64,000 nt of DNA from Oligosphaera ethanolica (lineage in GTDB: Bacteria; Verrucomicrobiota; Lentisphaeria; Oligosphaerales; Oligosphaeraceae). Location of the stretch: positions 4,996,227-5,060,226 of the forward strand of contig NZ_JAUSVL010000001.1 in NCBI RefSeq assembly GCF_030814695.1. Reading direction: 5' to 3'. The notes under the pieces were generated by a model. The model did no database searches. It had not been told where the DNA came from and was given only the letters and a program-made list of their open reading frames with translations. Made by a program: the position numbers and the translations under genes. Below are positions 8,788 to 17,415 of this stretch, one piece after another. Positions within the stretch are counted from its first letter, which is position 1. Each line of letters opens with the position of its first letter.

Positions 8788-9954
8788 ATGTCAGATAATC
8801 TATTTGATTTTTTAGACGCAACTCTTAGTGATACGGAAAAATTCCAGGAGCTGCTGGGCATAGTGACCGGTTATTCGTTGGTAATGAACCGCAGCGCCAA
8901 CCGCCTGCAGGCCTACCATGACCTGCTGGTTGATGACGTTTTCGCCAATGCCCAGGCTGAAGCCCACCTGCAAAAAGCCAGCGGCATCATCACCCAGCTT
9001 AGGGATAATTCCCGGCGACTGGCCCAAACCCTGCCTACGCGCATGGGCTACGATCGCCTGGCTCTGAATCCGCTGTTGGAAGGCGTAGTCAGCCGCTTCA
9101 GCAAAATCATGGCCGAGAGTTGCGCCATCAAGCTGCGCAAAAGCGAAGCGCTGTACTTGTCCGGCGACGCCTTTCAGCTGCAGCAAGTTTTTTACGAGGT
9201 CATTCATTGGCTCTGTCAGCGCAACGCATCCTGCGGCGGCCTGAGTGTCGGTGGCATGGAACTGTCCCTGACCGAGAAGGAACTGGGCATGATCCGCCTG
9301 GAAGGACAGGGCGGCGTCTTTTCCATCGTCAGCATTGTCCCGGGCGACGAAAGCGACATCAGTCTTGGCGACTACCAGTCAGCAGCCGAAATTCTCGGTC
9401 AGCAGAGCGATTCAAGCCTGCCGCTCTTGCGTTTCATGTATTGGCTGGGCGTGATGCACCTCCATGGCGGCAACCTGCTGGTGAATCAGAACGGCCCCGA
9501 TCATGGCGTCATGTTCCTCTTCCCAGAAATCGAAAATGGCGAAGGCGAAATAGGTGGCATCAAAAGCTGCGGACACGGCGAGACCATCCTGCTGGTGGAT
9601 GACGAGGAGATGATCTGGGACGTCATCAGCGATATGCTCGACACTCTCGGCTACAAAATCATTCTGGCTGAAAATGGCCGCGAGGCAGTCGAAATTTACC
9701 AGAACAACCCCGGAGAAATCGACCTGATTCTGCTGGATATGATCATGCCCGAAATGAACGCCCGGGAAGCGTTCTTCCTACTGAAGAAAATAGACCCCGA
9801 GGTCAAGGTGCTGTTGTCCAGCGGTTATGTGTCCGAGGAAGATGCCCAGGACGTGCTCAACGCCGGCGCGCTGGGCTTTCTCCGCAAACCGTACCGCATG
9901 GCTGACCTGGCCAGCAAAATCCGCGGCATCCTGGACGATACGGGCAAGTCATGA
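8788..9954 (+). CDS. Degenerate histidine-kinase-like protein with C-terminal receiver domain
   Basis: The ATG at 8788 follows a GAGGTAA site and is preferred to a GTG at 8755. The product is 388 residues. The last 125 residues are a complete response-regulator receiver: acidic pair in LLVDDEE, phospho-acceptor Asp in LILLDMIMP, Ser in VLLSSGY and Lys in FLRKPY. The region before it aligns by eye with the dimerisation and ATPase parts of hybrid kinases (a DAFQLQQVFYEVI helix and LGVMHLHGGNLLVNQN), but the phospho-accepting His, the N-box Asn and the glycine-rich ATP-lid loops are not recognisable. It may therefore receive phosphate but not make it. It overlaps the pseudouridine synthase gene by ATGA. 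Confidence 0.75.
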   Translation: MSDNLFDFLDATLSDTEKFQELLGIVTGYSLVMNRSANRLQAYHDLLVDDVFANAQAEAHLQKASGIITQLRDNSRRLAQTLPTRMGYDRLALNPLLEGVVSRFSKIMAESCAIKLRKSEALYLSGDAFQLQQVFYEVIHWLCQRNASCGGLSVGGMELSLTEKELGMIRLEGQGGVFSIVSIVPGDESDISLGDYQSAAEILGQQSDSSLPLLRFMYWLGVMHLHGGNLLVNQNGPDHGVMFLFPEIENGEGEIGGIKSCGHGETILLVDDEEMIWDVISDMLDTLGYKIILAENGREAVEIYQNNPGEIDLILLDMIMPEMNAREAFFLLKKIDPEVKVLLSSGYVSEEDAQDVLNAGALGFLRKPYRMADLASKIRGILDDTGKS

Positions 9955-10937
9955 GCAGAAAGCACAATAACACCCCACCTACTGGCCGAACACCCGATTC
10001 TTCGGAAGCAAAAACAACACATCGCAAGCCCGCCCCGCCAAGGCCTGCCGCGCCGCCGAAGCCCGCCGCGCCGCCAAGGCCCACCGCGCCACCAAGGCCC
10101 GCCGCCCCGCCTAGGCCCGCCGCCCCGCCTAGGCCCGCCGCGCCACCAAGGCCGGCGGCGCCGTCCGTTCCTGTTGTCACGCCAGTGCCGTCTGCGGGTG
10201 GTGGCATGCGTCTGGCGAAAGTCTTGGCCAACGCCGGGATTGCCTCGCGCCGCCGTTGCGAAGAACTCATCGCCGAGGGTCGTGTGACGGTCAATGGCAA
10301 GCCAGTTTTGACACCGGCTTGTGTGGTCGACCCCGACCGCGATGCCGTGCGCTTTGAAGGTCGTCCCGTGCAGATGCAAAAGAAGGTCTGCTTGGCACTC
10401 CATAAGCCAGCGGGATACACCTGCTCGGCGCAGGACGATCACGCCGAACGCCTGGTCTATGAACTCATCCCGGAACGTTTCGGCCGCATCTACAGTGTCG
10501 GCCGACTCGACCGTGACAGCGAAGGCCTGCTGATCCTCACCAACGACGGCGACCTCGCCCATCGCCTCACCCACCCATCCCATGAAGTGACAAAACGCTA
10601 CATCGCTGAATGCACCGGCGCATTTCACCCGGACATGATCAAGCTCTTCCTCGACGGCTGTGTTGACGAGGGTGAGTTCCTCCAAGCGCGAGCGGTGAGC
10701 GTCAAACAGCAGACATCCACGCAGGTGACGCTGGTCATTGTCCTCACGGAGGGCAAAAAACGCGAAGTGCGCCGGCTCTGTCGCCAGGCCGGTCTGGACG
10801 TCGTTCGCCTCATTCGCACTGGCTTCGCCACGCTGGAACTCGGGACGTTGCCGCCTGGTCAGTGGCGTGAGCTCAGCGCCGCGGAAATGAACGCGCTCCG
10901 GACCATTGCCAGGAAGCCTTCCGGCAGTGCCACCTGA
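9951..10937 (+). CDS. RsuA/RluB-family rRNA pseudouridine synthase
   Basis: This 328-residue protein begins at an ATG overlapping the previous stop. Residues 22-70 are a low-complexity Pro/Ala/Arg tail of repeated PPRPAA units. An S4 RNA-binding domain follows (MRLAKVLANAGIASRRRCEE near residue 86). The catalytic motif VGRLDRDSEGLLILTNDG carries the conserved Asp of RsuA/RluB/RluE/RluF enzymes. These enzymes convert specific uridines of rRNA to pseudouridine. RluB is the best guess from the motif style, but RluE/F-like specificity cannot be excluded. The Pro-rich tail is unusual and is encoded by near-identical 15- to 18-bp tandem DNA units, so its length may vary between strains. Confidence 0.9.
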   Translation: MSRKHNNTPPTGRTPDSSEAKTTHRKPAPPRPAAPPKPAAPPRPTAPPRPAAPPRPAAPPRPAAPPRPAAPSVPVVTPVPSAGGGMRLAKVLANAGIASRRRCEELIAEGRVTVNGKPVLTPACVVDPDRDAVRFEGRPVQMQKKVCLALHKPAGYTCSAQDDHAERLVYELIPERFGRIYSVGRLDRDSEGLLILTNDGDLAHRLTHPSHEVTKRYIAECTGAFHPDMIKLFLDGCVDEGEFLQARAVSVKQQTSTQVTLVIVLTEGKKREVRRLCRQAGLDVVRLIRTGFATLELGTLPPGQWRELSAAEMNALRTIARKPSGSAT

Positions 10938-10972
10938 CATCATTGTGACTGACTCGATAGGATGACCACGAC

Positions 10973-13375
10973 ATGTTTAGTATTATGGCTGTGAATTCGG
11001 ATACTCTCACGCCGGTCTCCGCCGCTGCGGCGGCCACTGCGGCGGAACTGACCAAGGTTGGTCTGGTTCAGGACCTGGCGGCGGTCATGCTGGCGGCCGG
11101 TCTGGTGGCGGCCTTCTTCCATTATGTCGGCTGGCCGAAAGTCATTGGCTACATCAGTGCCGGCGTGCTGATGGGCCTGCCGCCATTCAAACATTTCATG
11201 ATCAGCAACGAAGCCAGCATCAACGTGCTGGCCAGCCTGGGCATCATTTTTCTGATGTTCACTCTTGGCCTGGAGCTCAATATCCGGCGCCTGCGCAAAA
11301 TCGGCACGACCGTCTTTCCCACGGCGGTCTTTGACATGACCATGATGATCCTCCTGGGCTACGCGTTGGGACGGCACATCTTCGGCTGGTCGTGGCTGCC
11401 CAGTCTGGTGTTGGGCGTCATGATTTGTGACTCGTCGACGACGCTGCTGGCCAAAAGCCTGGAAGAGATGGGCTGCTCACGATCCAAATTCGCCGCCATC
11501 ATTTTTGGCACCACTCTCACCGAAGACGTCTTGACCATCGGGGTGATGGCCATTCTCACCGGTCTTTTCCTGACTGGCCAATTCCAGGCTGCGGAGCTGG
11601 TTCGTCAGCTTGGCTACCTCAGTCTTTTTCTGGTGGGGGTGATGGTTTTTGGTCTCCTCCTGCTGCCGCGTTTTCTGGACCGCCTGAGCCGTCTCAAGGA
11701 CAACGAGACGCTGCAGCTGATCGTGCTGGGAATTTGTTTTGGCATCGCCTTTGTGGCCGAGAAGCTCAATTTCAGTCTGGCGCTGGGGGCCTTCCTGGTC
11801 GGCGCGGTGGTCTCCGAATCAAAGGTGCGCAAACGCGTGCATGAGCACAGCGGCGCGTTGCGCAGCATGTTCAGCGCGGTGTTTTTTGTCACCGTCGGGT
11901 TGATGGTCAATCTTGAACAGATGTGGGACAACGCCTGGCAAATTCTCCTGCTGACGTTGTTGGTGCTGGTCTGCAAGACCCTCAACTGCTTTATGGGGGC
12001 GTTGATCAGCGGCCAGACCTTTCGTGAATCCCTACTCATTGGCGTGGGCCTGGCGCAACTTGGTGATTTTTCCTACCTCGTGGCCCTGCTGGCCATTGAT
12101 CTTGCCGCCGGTGCCGAGCCGTACCAACAGCTCTATCAGCTCGCCGTCGGCGTTTCTGTCGTCACCACCTTGCTCAATCCCTTCCTGCTGCGAAAAACCA
12201 TGGCCGCCAGCGAGCTCTTCCAGCGGTCGCTGCCGCCGAGCTGGCAGAAGGTCCTAGACAATTACCACTCCTGGGTGAATCGGGCCAGGCATCAAGTCGC
12301 GGACAGCCGAGAACGCGGCGTCCTCGCCAGGCACGGCCTGTTCCTGCTCATTGATATCATGCTCATCGCGGTCATCTTCTGGGTCGCGGCCTTTTTCAAA
12401 GAACAGGACGCCTGGTGGGCCATCTTCCCGGACTTTGTCCGCGGCGAGCTGAAGAATCACCTGCTGTGGTTGGCGGCGTGCTTTTTCTGTTTTCCCATCG
12501 CGGTCAGCGCCTTTCTGCATGGCCGCAAAGCCGCCGACGACCTGGCGGCGGCGACAGTGCCGGCCCTTCTTGATGAACGCTGGGCCGGCCCTCTGCGGCG
12601 CTTTACCCGAGGCGGGGTGATGATTTTCTGTGCGGCTGTCGTGGCTTGGGAACTGGGCGTGCTGAGCGTGACCGTACTGGGATTGGCGCCCATAGGCTGG
12701 CTGGTTATGATCATATTTTACATCGTTGCCTGTCTGATCGCCTGGACGAAGGTAAAGCGCCTGGCTTTGGAAGGACAAACCGCTCTCAAAGCCGTTCTCG
12801 AGGGTGAGGAAACTGTTGCTGATACTGCCGCCGCTCCGGTTGAGGCACCAAGCCGCTCCTTGCAGCTGCCGAAACAGTCCGCAGCCATTGGCCTGACCCT
12901 GGCGCAGTTGCATCTGCGCCATCGCACCGGGGCAACCATCACCCGCATTGTCAGAGAAAATCAGGAAAGCGTCGATTACCCAGGCCCTGACACTGTGCTC
13001 CTGGCAGGCGATGTCCTGACCGTCCGCGGCACGGAAAAACAATTCCAGAACACCCAAGATTTGCTCCTTCAGACCGAGCTTGCGGTGCATACCATGCCCG
13101 TTCTCTCACAGATCATTGATCTCCATGTGGAGACCATAACCATTCCGCGGGATTCGCCCTACGCGCAAAAAAAACTGGCCGATTTGCGGCTGCGCAATCA
13201 CACCGGCGTGACTGTCGTACGCATTGAACGCCAGGGCCAGGCACTGCCCGGTCCACCCGGACCCGACGATCTGGTGTGCGCCGAAGACCGCCTCTTCGTC
13301 CTCGGCTCTACCGAACAGATTGAGTCAACCAAGGCCTTTTTCCATACGCAAGAAGCGGAATTCGAGCTCATCTGA
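10973..13375 (+). CDS. KefB/CPA2-type monovalent cation:proton antiporter
   Basis: This 800-residue membrane protein has about 12-13 hydrophobic segments over residues 20-410 that form the Na+/H+ exchanger domain, including GIIFLMFTLGLELN and LALGAFLVGAVVSES. Another pair of hydrophobic segments follows near residues 450-590, and then two TrkA-C-like (RCK_C) regulatory domains, near residues 635-700 and 715-795. A TrkA-N NAD-binding domain, present in KefB/KefC, is not seen between membrane and regulatory parts. CPA2 proteins exchange K+ or Na+ for protons. The start is an ATG at 10973 followed by MFSIMAVN; an ATG four codons later is an alternative. It stands alone between the pseudouridine synthase and an EF-G paralogue. 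Confidence 0.85.
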   Translation: MFSIMAVNSDTLTPVSAAAAATAAELTKVGLVQDLAAVMLAAGLVAAFFHYVGWPKVIGYISAGVLMGLPPFKHFMISNEASINVLASLGIIFLMFTLGLELNIRRLRKIGTTVFPTAVFDMTMMILLGYALGRHIFGWSWLPSLVLGVMICDSSTTLLAKSLEEMGCSRSKFAAIIFGTTLTEDVLTIGVMAILTGLFLTGQFQAAELVRQLGYLSLFLVGVMVFGLLLLPRFLDRLSRLKDNETLQLIVLGICFGIAFVAEKLNFSLALGAFLVGAVVSESKVRKRVHEHSGALRSMFSAVFFVTVGLMVNLEQMWDNAWQILLLTLLVLVCKTLNCFMGALISGQTFRESLLIGVGLAQLGDFSYLVALLAIDLAAGAEPYQQLYQLAVGVSVVTTLLNPFLLRKTMAASELFQRSLPPSWQKVLDNYHSWVNRARHQVADSRERGVLARHGLFLLIDIMLIAVIFWVAAFFKEQDAWWAIFPDFVRGELKNHLLWLAACFFCFPIAVSAFLHGRKAADDLAAATVPALLDERWAGPLRRFTRGGVMIFCAAVVAWELGVLSVTVLGLAPIGWLVMIIFYIVACLIAWTKVKRLALEGQTALKAVLEGEETVADTAAAPVEAPSRSLQLPKQSAAIGLTLAQLHLRHRTGATITRIVRENQESVDYPGPDTVLLAGDVLTVRGTEKQFQNTQDLLLQTELAVHTMPVLSQIIDLHVETITIPRDSPYAQKKLADLRLRNHTGVTVVRIERQGQALPGPPGPDDLVCAEDRLFVLGSTEQIESTKAFFHTQEAEFELI

Positions 13376-13709
13376 GACAGCAGGGCACGAGCCCGGAACA
13401 GGCGCCGCGCCGCCTTGCCATCGCGGGACATGGGACTGGTCAACGACATGACGCGTCTTCCGCAAAGCATGCCCGGCGGAATGAGGCGCAGCCACTAATC
13501 ATCTGGTCGCCAAAAAGATTGTCTTGTTTTGTCGTCAATTGAACCAGATTTACCCGTTTTGTTCTGTATATCAGCTGCTGACAGTGGCTTACGGATGGTT
13601 TTTTATTTTTTCACCAGTTTACAATTGATGGATGCACACTAAAGTACCTAGCTCAGTTTTTTCGCCTTTTTCACCGTCAATTCGAAAGCAACCCAATGGA
13701 GAATAACCT
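13376..13709. other. Intergenic region upstream of the EF-G paralogue
   Basis: These 334 bases between the antiporter and the EF-G-like gene contain no supported gene. The second half is AT-rich compared with its surroundings, as expected for a promoter and untranslated leader. Confidence 0.5.
13618..13645 (+). promoter_or_regulatory. Candidate sigma70-type promoter for the EF-G paralogue
   Basis: TTTACA at 13618-13623 matches 5 of 6 bases of the -35 consensus. TAAAGT at 13640-13645 matches 4 of 6 of the -10, with a 16-base spacer. It lies in an AT-rich stretch about 65 bases before the start codon. This is a visual match only. Confidence 0.35.
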
Positions 13710-15746
13710 GTGAAAAATTGTGCACCGGAAAAAATTCGCAATGTGGTATTGGCAGGTCACGCCGGAGCGGGCAAGACGAGCTTGGCGGACCTGATCTTGT
13801 TCAAGGGCGGCGTCGTCGGCCGTCGCGGCAGTGTTGACCATGGCACCAGTGTGTCGGATTTTCGCCAGGAAGAGCAGGACAAGAAGAGCAGTATTTTCAG
13901 CGCTATTCTCCACAGTCCCTGGCAGGATGGGCATTTGTTTATCACCGACACGCCCGGCAACTCGGATTTCTGCGGCGAAGCCATGAACGCGGTGCACATG
14001 GCAGACATGATGATATTGGTGGTTGACGCGCTGCTGGGCATCGGCCCGGGTACCATTCGTGCTTGGAAACAGGCTGTGGAACGCAAGTTGCCGCGGATGA
14101 TTTTCATCAATGGTTGTGATCGTGACCAGGCCAATTACGAGGGGGTTCTTGACGCGGTCCGGCACGCCTATGGCGCCACCAGCTGCATTCCTTGCACGGT
14201 GCCCGTCGGCGACAAAGCGGCCTTGAGCGCTGTGGTGTCTGTTCTGGCCGACAAGATTCCCGCCGAGCTGGCCGACCAAGTCGCCGAATACAAGCAGGCC
14301 TTGGTTGACGCCGTTGCTGAAAGCGACGAAGACTTGATGAACAAGTACTTCGAAAACGGCGAACTGTCTCCGGAAGAGATGGCCAGTGGTTTCCGCAAGG
14401 CCGTGCTAGCCGGCTCACTCATCCCGATTTTCGCCGGCAGCGCCGGCAAGGACGTCGGCGTTGCCGAGTTGCTGGATGCCGTCATGAGCTACGGCCCGTC
14501 GCCTTTTGACGCCGTACCGCTGCCAATGGCTGAAGGCGAGATTGACCGCAGCAGCAAGGACGCCGTGGGCTACGTCTTCAAATCCGTTAATGACTCCTTC
14601 ATCGGCCAGATGAATTACATCCGCGTCCTCAGCGGAACTTTCAAGTCGGACTCCGAACTGGTGAACAGTAGCAAGAACGGCAAAGAACGCGTGGCCAATC
14701 TCCTGCTGGTCCAAGGCAAGGAACAGACCGTTGTTGAAGAAGCCGGCCCCGGCGAAATAGTCGCCATCGCCAAGCTGAAAAACACGGGTCTCAATGACAT
14801 CCTCGGCAGCAAACATGTGGATTGCCGGCTGGCGGCGGTGAAATACCCACAGCCGACCACGTCCTATGCGGTATCCGCCACTGCCAAGGGCGAGGACGAC
14901 AAGCTGGGCACGGGCCTGCAGCGTTTCGCGGCGGAAGACCCGACTTTTAAGGTTGAACGCAATCCCGAAACACACCAGACCGTGATCAGCGGCATGGGCG
15001 ATCAGCACATCAATCTGATGGTTGCCCGACTGAAGTCCGAATCCAAAGTTGGCGTCAACCTGGAAACGCCCCGCATCCCCTACCGCGAAACGGTCACCAG
15101 CGTCGGCACCGCGCAGTTCCGCCATAAGAAACAGTCCGGGGGACATGGCCAGTTCGCAGAAGTGCACTTGCGCATTGAACCGTACCAGCCGGAAGAGGGC
15201 GGCGATGACTTCCTCTTTGCCAACGAAGTCGTCGGCGGCAATATCCCGAAAAACTACATTCCCGCAGTCGAAAAGGGCGTGGTCGAAACTCGCTTGGTCG
15301 GGCCGCTTTCCCGTTCCAAAGTCATTAATTTCAAAGCGACGGTCTTTGACGGCAAGTACCACGATGTCGACTCGTCCGAAATGGCGTTCAAAATCGCCAC
15401 CCGCGGCGCTTTCCGTGAAGCCATGGCCAAAGCCAAGCCGATGCTGCTTGAGCCGATCCTGAGTCTCAAGATCGTGTTTCCGGATGAATACATGGGCGCC
15501 ATCAGCGGCGATCTCAATTCCCGCCGCGGTCGCATCCTCGGCATGGACCGCGAGGACGGCATGCAGGTGCTCAACGCCGAACTGCCCCTGGCTGAGGTGT
15601 ACAGCTATCCGACCCAGCTGCGCTCGATGACCCAGGGCCGCGGCAGCTTTGAAATGAAATTCGACCGCTACGACCCCGTGCCCAGTCAGCTCATGGCGCA
15701 AATCCAGGCCGAGGCCGCACGTCTCCAGGCGGAAGAAGACGAATAA
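13710..15746 (+). CDS. Elongation factor G-like GTPase (EF-G paralogue)
   Basis: This 678-residue protein starts at a GTG at 13710 behind GGAG. The GTPase domain has an atypical P-loop GHAGAGKTS rather than the HIDAGKTT of canonical EF-G, then ITDTPGNSDF and INGCDRD in place of the NKxD motif. This is the pattern of the second, EF-G-like family often called FusA2 or EF-G2. Domain IV includes KKQSGGHGQFAEV and the C-terminal domain contains DLNSRRGRILGMD. These match EF-G domain order over its full length. Canonical EF-G moves tRNA and mRNA through the ribosome; paralogues of this type have been assigned varied or undefined roles. It has its own upstream AT-rich region and a hairpin downstream. 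Confidence 0.9.
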   Translation: MKNCAPEKIRNVVLAGHAGAGKTSLADLILFKGGVVGRRGSVDHGTSVSDFRQEEQDKKSSIFSAILHSPWQDGHLFITDTPGNSDFCGEAMNAVHMADMMILVVDALLGIGPGTIRAWKQAVERKLPRMIFINGCDRDQANYEGVLDAVRHAYGATSCIPCTVPVGDKAALSAVVSVLADKIPAELADQVAEYKQALVDAVAESDEDLMNKYFENGELSPEEMASGFRKAVLAGSLIPIFAGSAGKDVGVAELLDAVMSYGPSPFDAVPLPMAEGEIDRSSKDAVGYVFKSVNDSFIGQMNYIRVLSGTFKSDSELVNSSKNGKERVANLLLVQGKEQTVVEEAGPGEIVAIAKLKNTGLNDILGSKHVDCRLAAVKYPQPTTSYAVSATAKGEDDKLGTGLQRFAAEDPTFKVERNPETHQTVISGMGDQHINLMVARLKSESKVGVNLETPRIPYRETVTSVGTAQFRHKKQSGGHGQFAEVHLRIEPYQPEEGGDDFLFANEVVGGNIPKNYIPAVEKGVVETRLVGPLSRSKVINFKATVFDGKYHDVDSSEMAFKIATRGAFREAMAKAKPMLLEPILSLKIVFPDEYMGAISGDLNSRRGRILGMDREDGMQVLNAELPLAEVYSYPTQLRSMTQGRGSFEMKFDRYDPVPSQLMAQIQAEAARLQAEEDE

Positions 15747-15832
15747 GTCCAGGCCTGCCCGAAATATCCGGCCAGGCCGGGCGGGCATGACAGTCATTGC
15801 GGCCTGATCATGTCCGGCGCGTTATTTCACGG

Positions 15833-15861
15833 CGCCCGGTGGTATAAATAACCACTGGGCG
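15833..15861 (+). terminator. Hairpin terminator candidate after the EF-G paralogue
   Basis: An 11-bp stem (CGCCCGGTGGT paired with ACCACTGGGCG, one G-T pair) closes a 7-base loop, 87 bases past the stop. A short T4 run follows 8 bases later. The rest of the 353-base gap (15747-16099) shows a GC-rich imperfect inverted repeat near 15750-15785 and no supported gene. Confidence 0.5.
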
Positions 15862-16099
15862 TCATGCGTTTTAGCTAAGATGTGCCGGTGTGGCGCGGCC
15901 ATTCACAACGCCCTGGTTATTTCCACGATCATGCCTGGCACGATCTCTCGTCTATTGCCGCCGGCAGGAACGTTGCAGGCGTGATATATTGGCACTGGTG
16001 CTGCGGGTGGCTGTCAGCAGGTACTGACGCTGACGCTGGCGCTGGCGTTGGTGGAAACGAATCAGACAATTTTTCCACGGGGAAGAAAAGGAGCGGAGT

Positions 16100-16702
16100 A
16101 TGGCGAAGATATTGGTAGTGTATTACAGCATGTATGGCCACGTCGAGACCATGGCCAAGGCTGTCGCTGAGGGTGCCTGCGGCGTCAAGGGCGCCGAAGT
16201 CTGTGTGAAGCGGGTGCCTGAACTCATGCCCGAGGACGTGGCCCGCAAGGCCGGCGCCAAGCTGGACCAGGCCGCACCAATTGCCACGCCAGCCGAACTG
16301 GCCGACTACGACGCAATCATTTTCGGCACGCCGACGCGTTTCGGCAACATGTGCTCACAGATGCGCAATTTCCTTGACCAGACTGGCGGCCTCTGGGCGG
16401 GCGGCAAGCTTGTCGGCAAGATTGGCAGCGTCTTTGTATCCACCAGCTCCCAGCATGGCGGCCAGGAAACGACCATCACGTCTTTTCACAACACTTTGAT
16501 CCACCACGGCATGATCATCGTGGGCGTGCCTTACGCCTGCGCCGAGCTTCTGAACATGAAAGAAATCTCCGGCGGCACGCCCTACGGCGCCACCACCCTG
16601 GCCGACCATGATGGCAGCCGGCAGCCATCCGCCAACGAGCTGGCCATTGCCCGTTATCAGGGCCGGCACGTCGCCGAAGTGGCCGCAAAGCTATTTGCCT
16701 GA
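16100..16702 (+). CDS. wrbA: NAD(P)H:quinone oxidoreductase WrbA
   Basis: This 200-residue flavodoxin-fold protein has the WrbA layout. The FMN phosphate loop is VVYYSMYGHVETMA near residues 6-19. The WrbA-typical GTPTRFGNMCSQMRNF segment near residue 77 is followed by VFVSTSSQHGGQETT and the C-terminal GGTPYGATTLADHDGSRQPS signature. The enzyme reduces quinones with two electrons from NAD(P)H, which avoids semiquinone radicals and protects against oxidative stress. Length matches the family. The start ATG at 16100 sits behind AAAGGAGCGGAG. It stands as a single gene, followed by a lipoprotein gene. Confidence 0.95.
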   Translation: MAKILVVYYSMYGHVETMAKAVAEGACGVKGAEVCVKRVPELMPEDVARKAGAKLDQAAPIATPAELADYDAIIFGTPTRFGNMCSQMRNFLDQTGGLWAGGKLVGKIGSVFVSTSSQHGGQETTITSFHNTLIHHGMIIVGVPYACAELLNMKEISGGTPYGATTLADHDGSRQPSANELAIARYQGRHVAEVAAKLFA

Positions 16703-16779
16703 GCTACGCCGGCGTTACACCCGGCCATGGGCAATGGCAGTGAATCTTGTGGGGAAATCAATCGAAAGGGAGAATGCAC

Positions 16780-17364
16780 ATGAACAAAACATTGCTACTG
16801 CTGACGATCACTGCGCTCGTATTCACACTTGGTTGCGGCAAGAAGGTGTCGGACAAAATTACCGAGAGCATCACGGAAAAGATCCTTGAGCAAAGCGCCG
16901 GGGACGGCTCAGCCGTCAGCGACGTCAAAGTCAACGATGACGAAATCAGCTACACGGTGACTGATAAGGACGGGGCCAAGACCTCCGTCCAGGCATCAGG
17001 AGACGACGTCAGCATCGTTAGTGCCGATGGCAAGTCGACCTTTGTATCGGGCGACAAGGCCAAGGTTCCGGACGACTTTCCCAAGGATGTGCTGGTGTAC
17101 AAGCCCGCGAAAGTTGTCAGCGCCATGACGGGTCCGGAAGGCCGCCTGGTCAGTCTGCAAAGCGACGACGCTCTAGATGCCATCGCGGCTGAGTATCAGC
17201 GCGAGATGAAGGCCCAAGGTTGGAAGGAAGAGTCTTTTTTCAAGGCCGAAGCCCAGACCCTGGCCATCTTCAGAAAAGACAAGCGGGTGGCAACGGTGTC
17301 GCTGAACCCCGAGGATAAAGGGACGGCCATCAACGTCATGGTCGTGACCGAAGAAAACGAGTAA
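16780..17364 (+). CDS. Putative lipoprotein of unknown function
   Basis: The ATG at 16780 is chosen because the ribosome site AAAGGGAGA ends 7 bases before it; the ATG at 16774 is too close. The 194-residue product begins MNKTLLLLTITALVF followed by TLGCGKK, a signal peptide with a lipobox-like Cys (position -3 is Thr, not the usual Leu). The mature part is rich in Asp, Lys and Val. It has a repetitive beta-type segment (residues 45-90) and then a compact C-terminal region with YQREMKAQGWKEE, similar to small outer-membrane proteins that score residual substrate differences. It is probably anchored in the envelope. No family was recognised beyond this. Confidence 0.65.
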   Translation: MNKTLLLLTITALVFTLGCGKKVSDKITESITEKILEQSAGDGSAVSDVKVNDDEISYTVTDKDGAKTSVQASGDDVSIVSADGKSTFVSGDKAKVPDDFPKDVLVYKPAKVVSAMTGPEGRLVSLQSDDALDAIAAEYQREMKAQGWKEESFFKAEAQTLAIFRKDKRVATVSLNPEDKGTAINVMVVTEENE

Positions 17365-17415
17365 TCTGCCGAGCCGTGGCCCCTGCCGCCACGGCCGACA
17401 CCTCCCAGGAGAAAC

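Noticed and set aside
14415..15797. Long minus-strand open frame opposite the EF-G paralogue
   Set aside because: Same reason: the plus-strand gene has full EF-G domains and the antisense translation is featureless.
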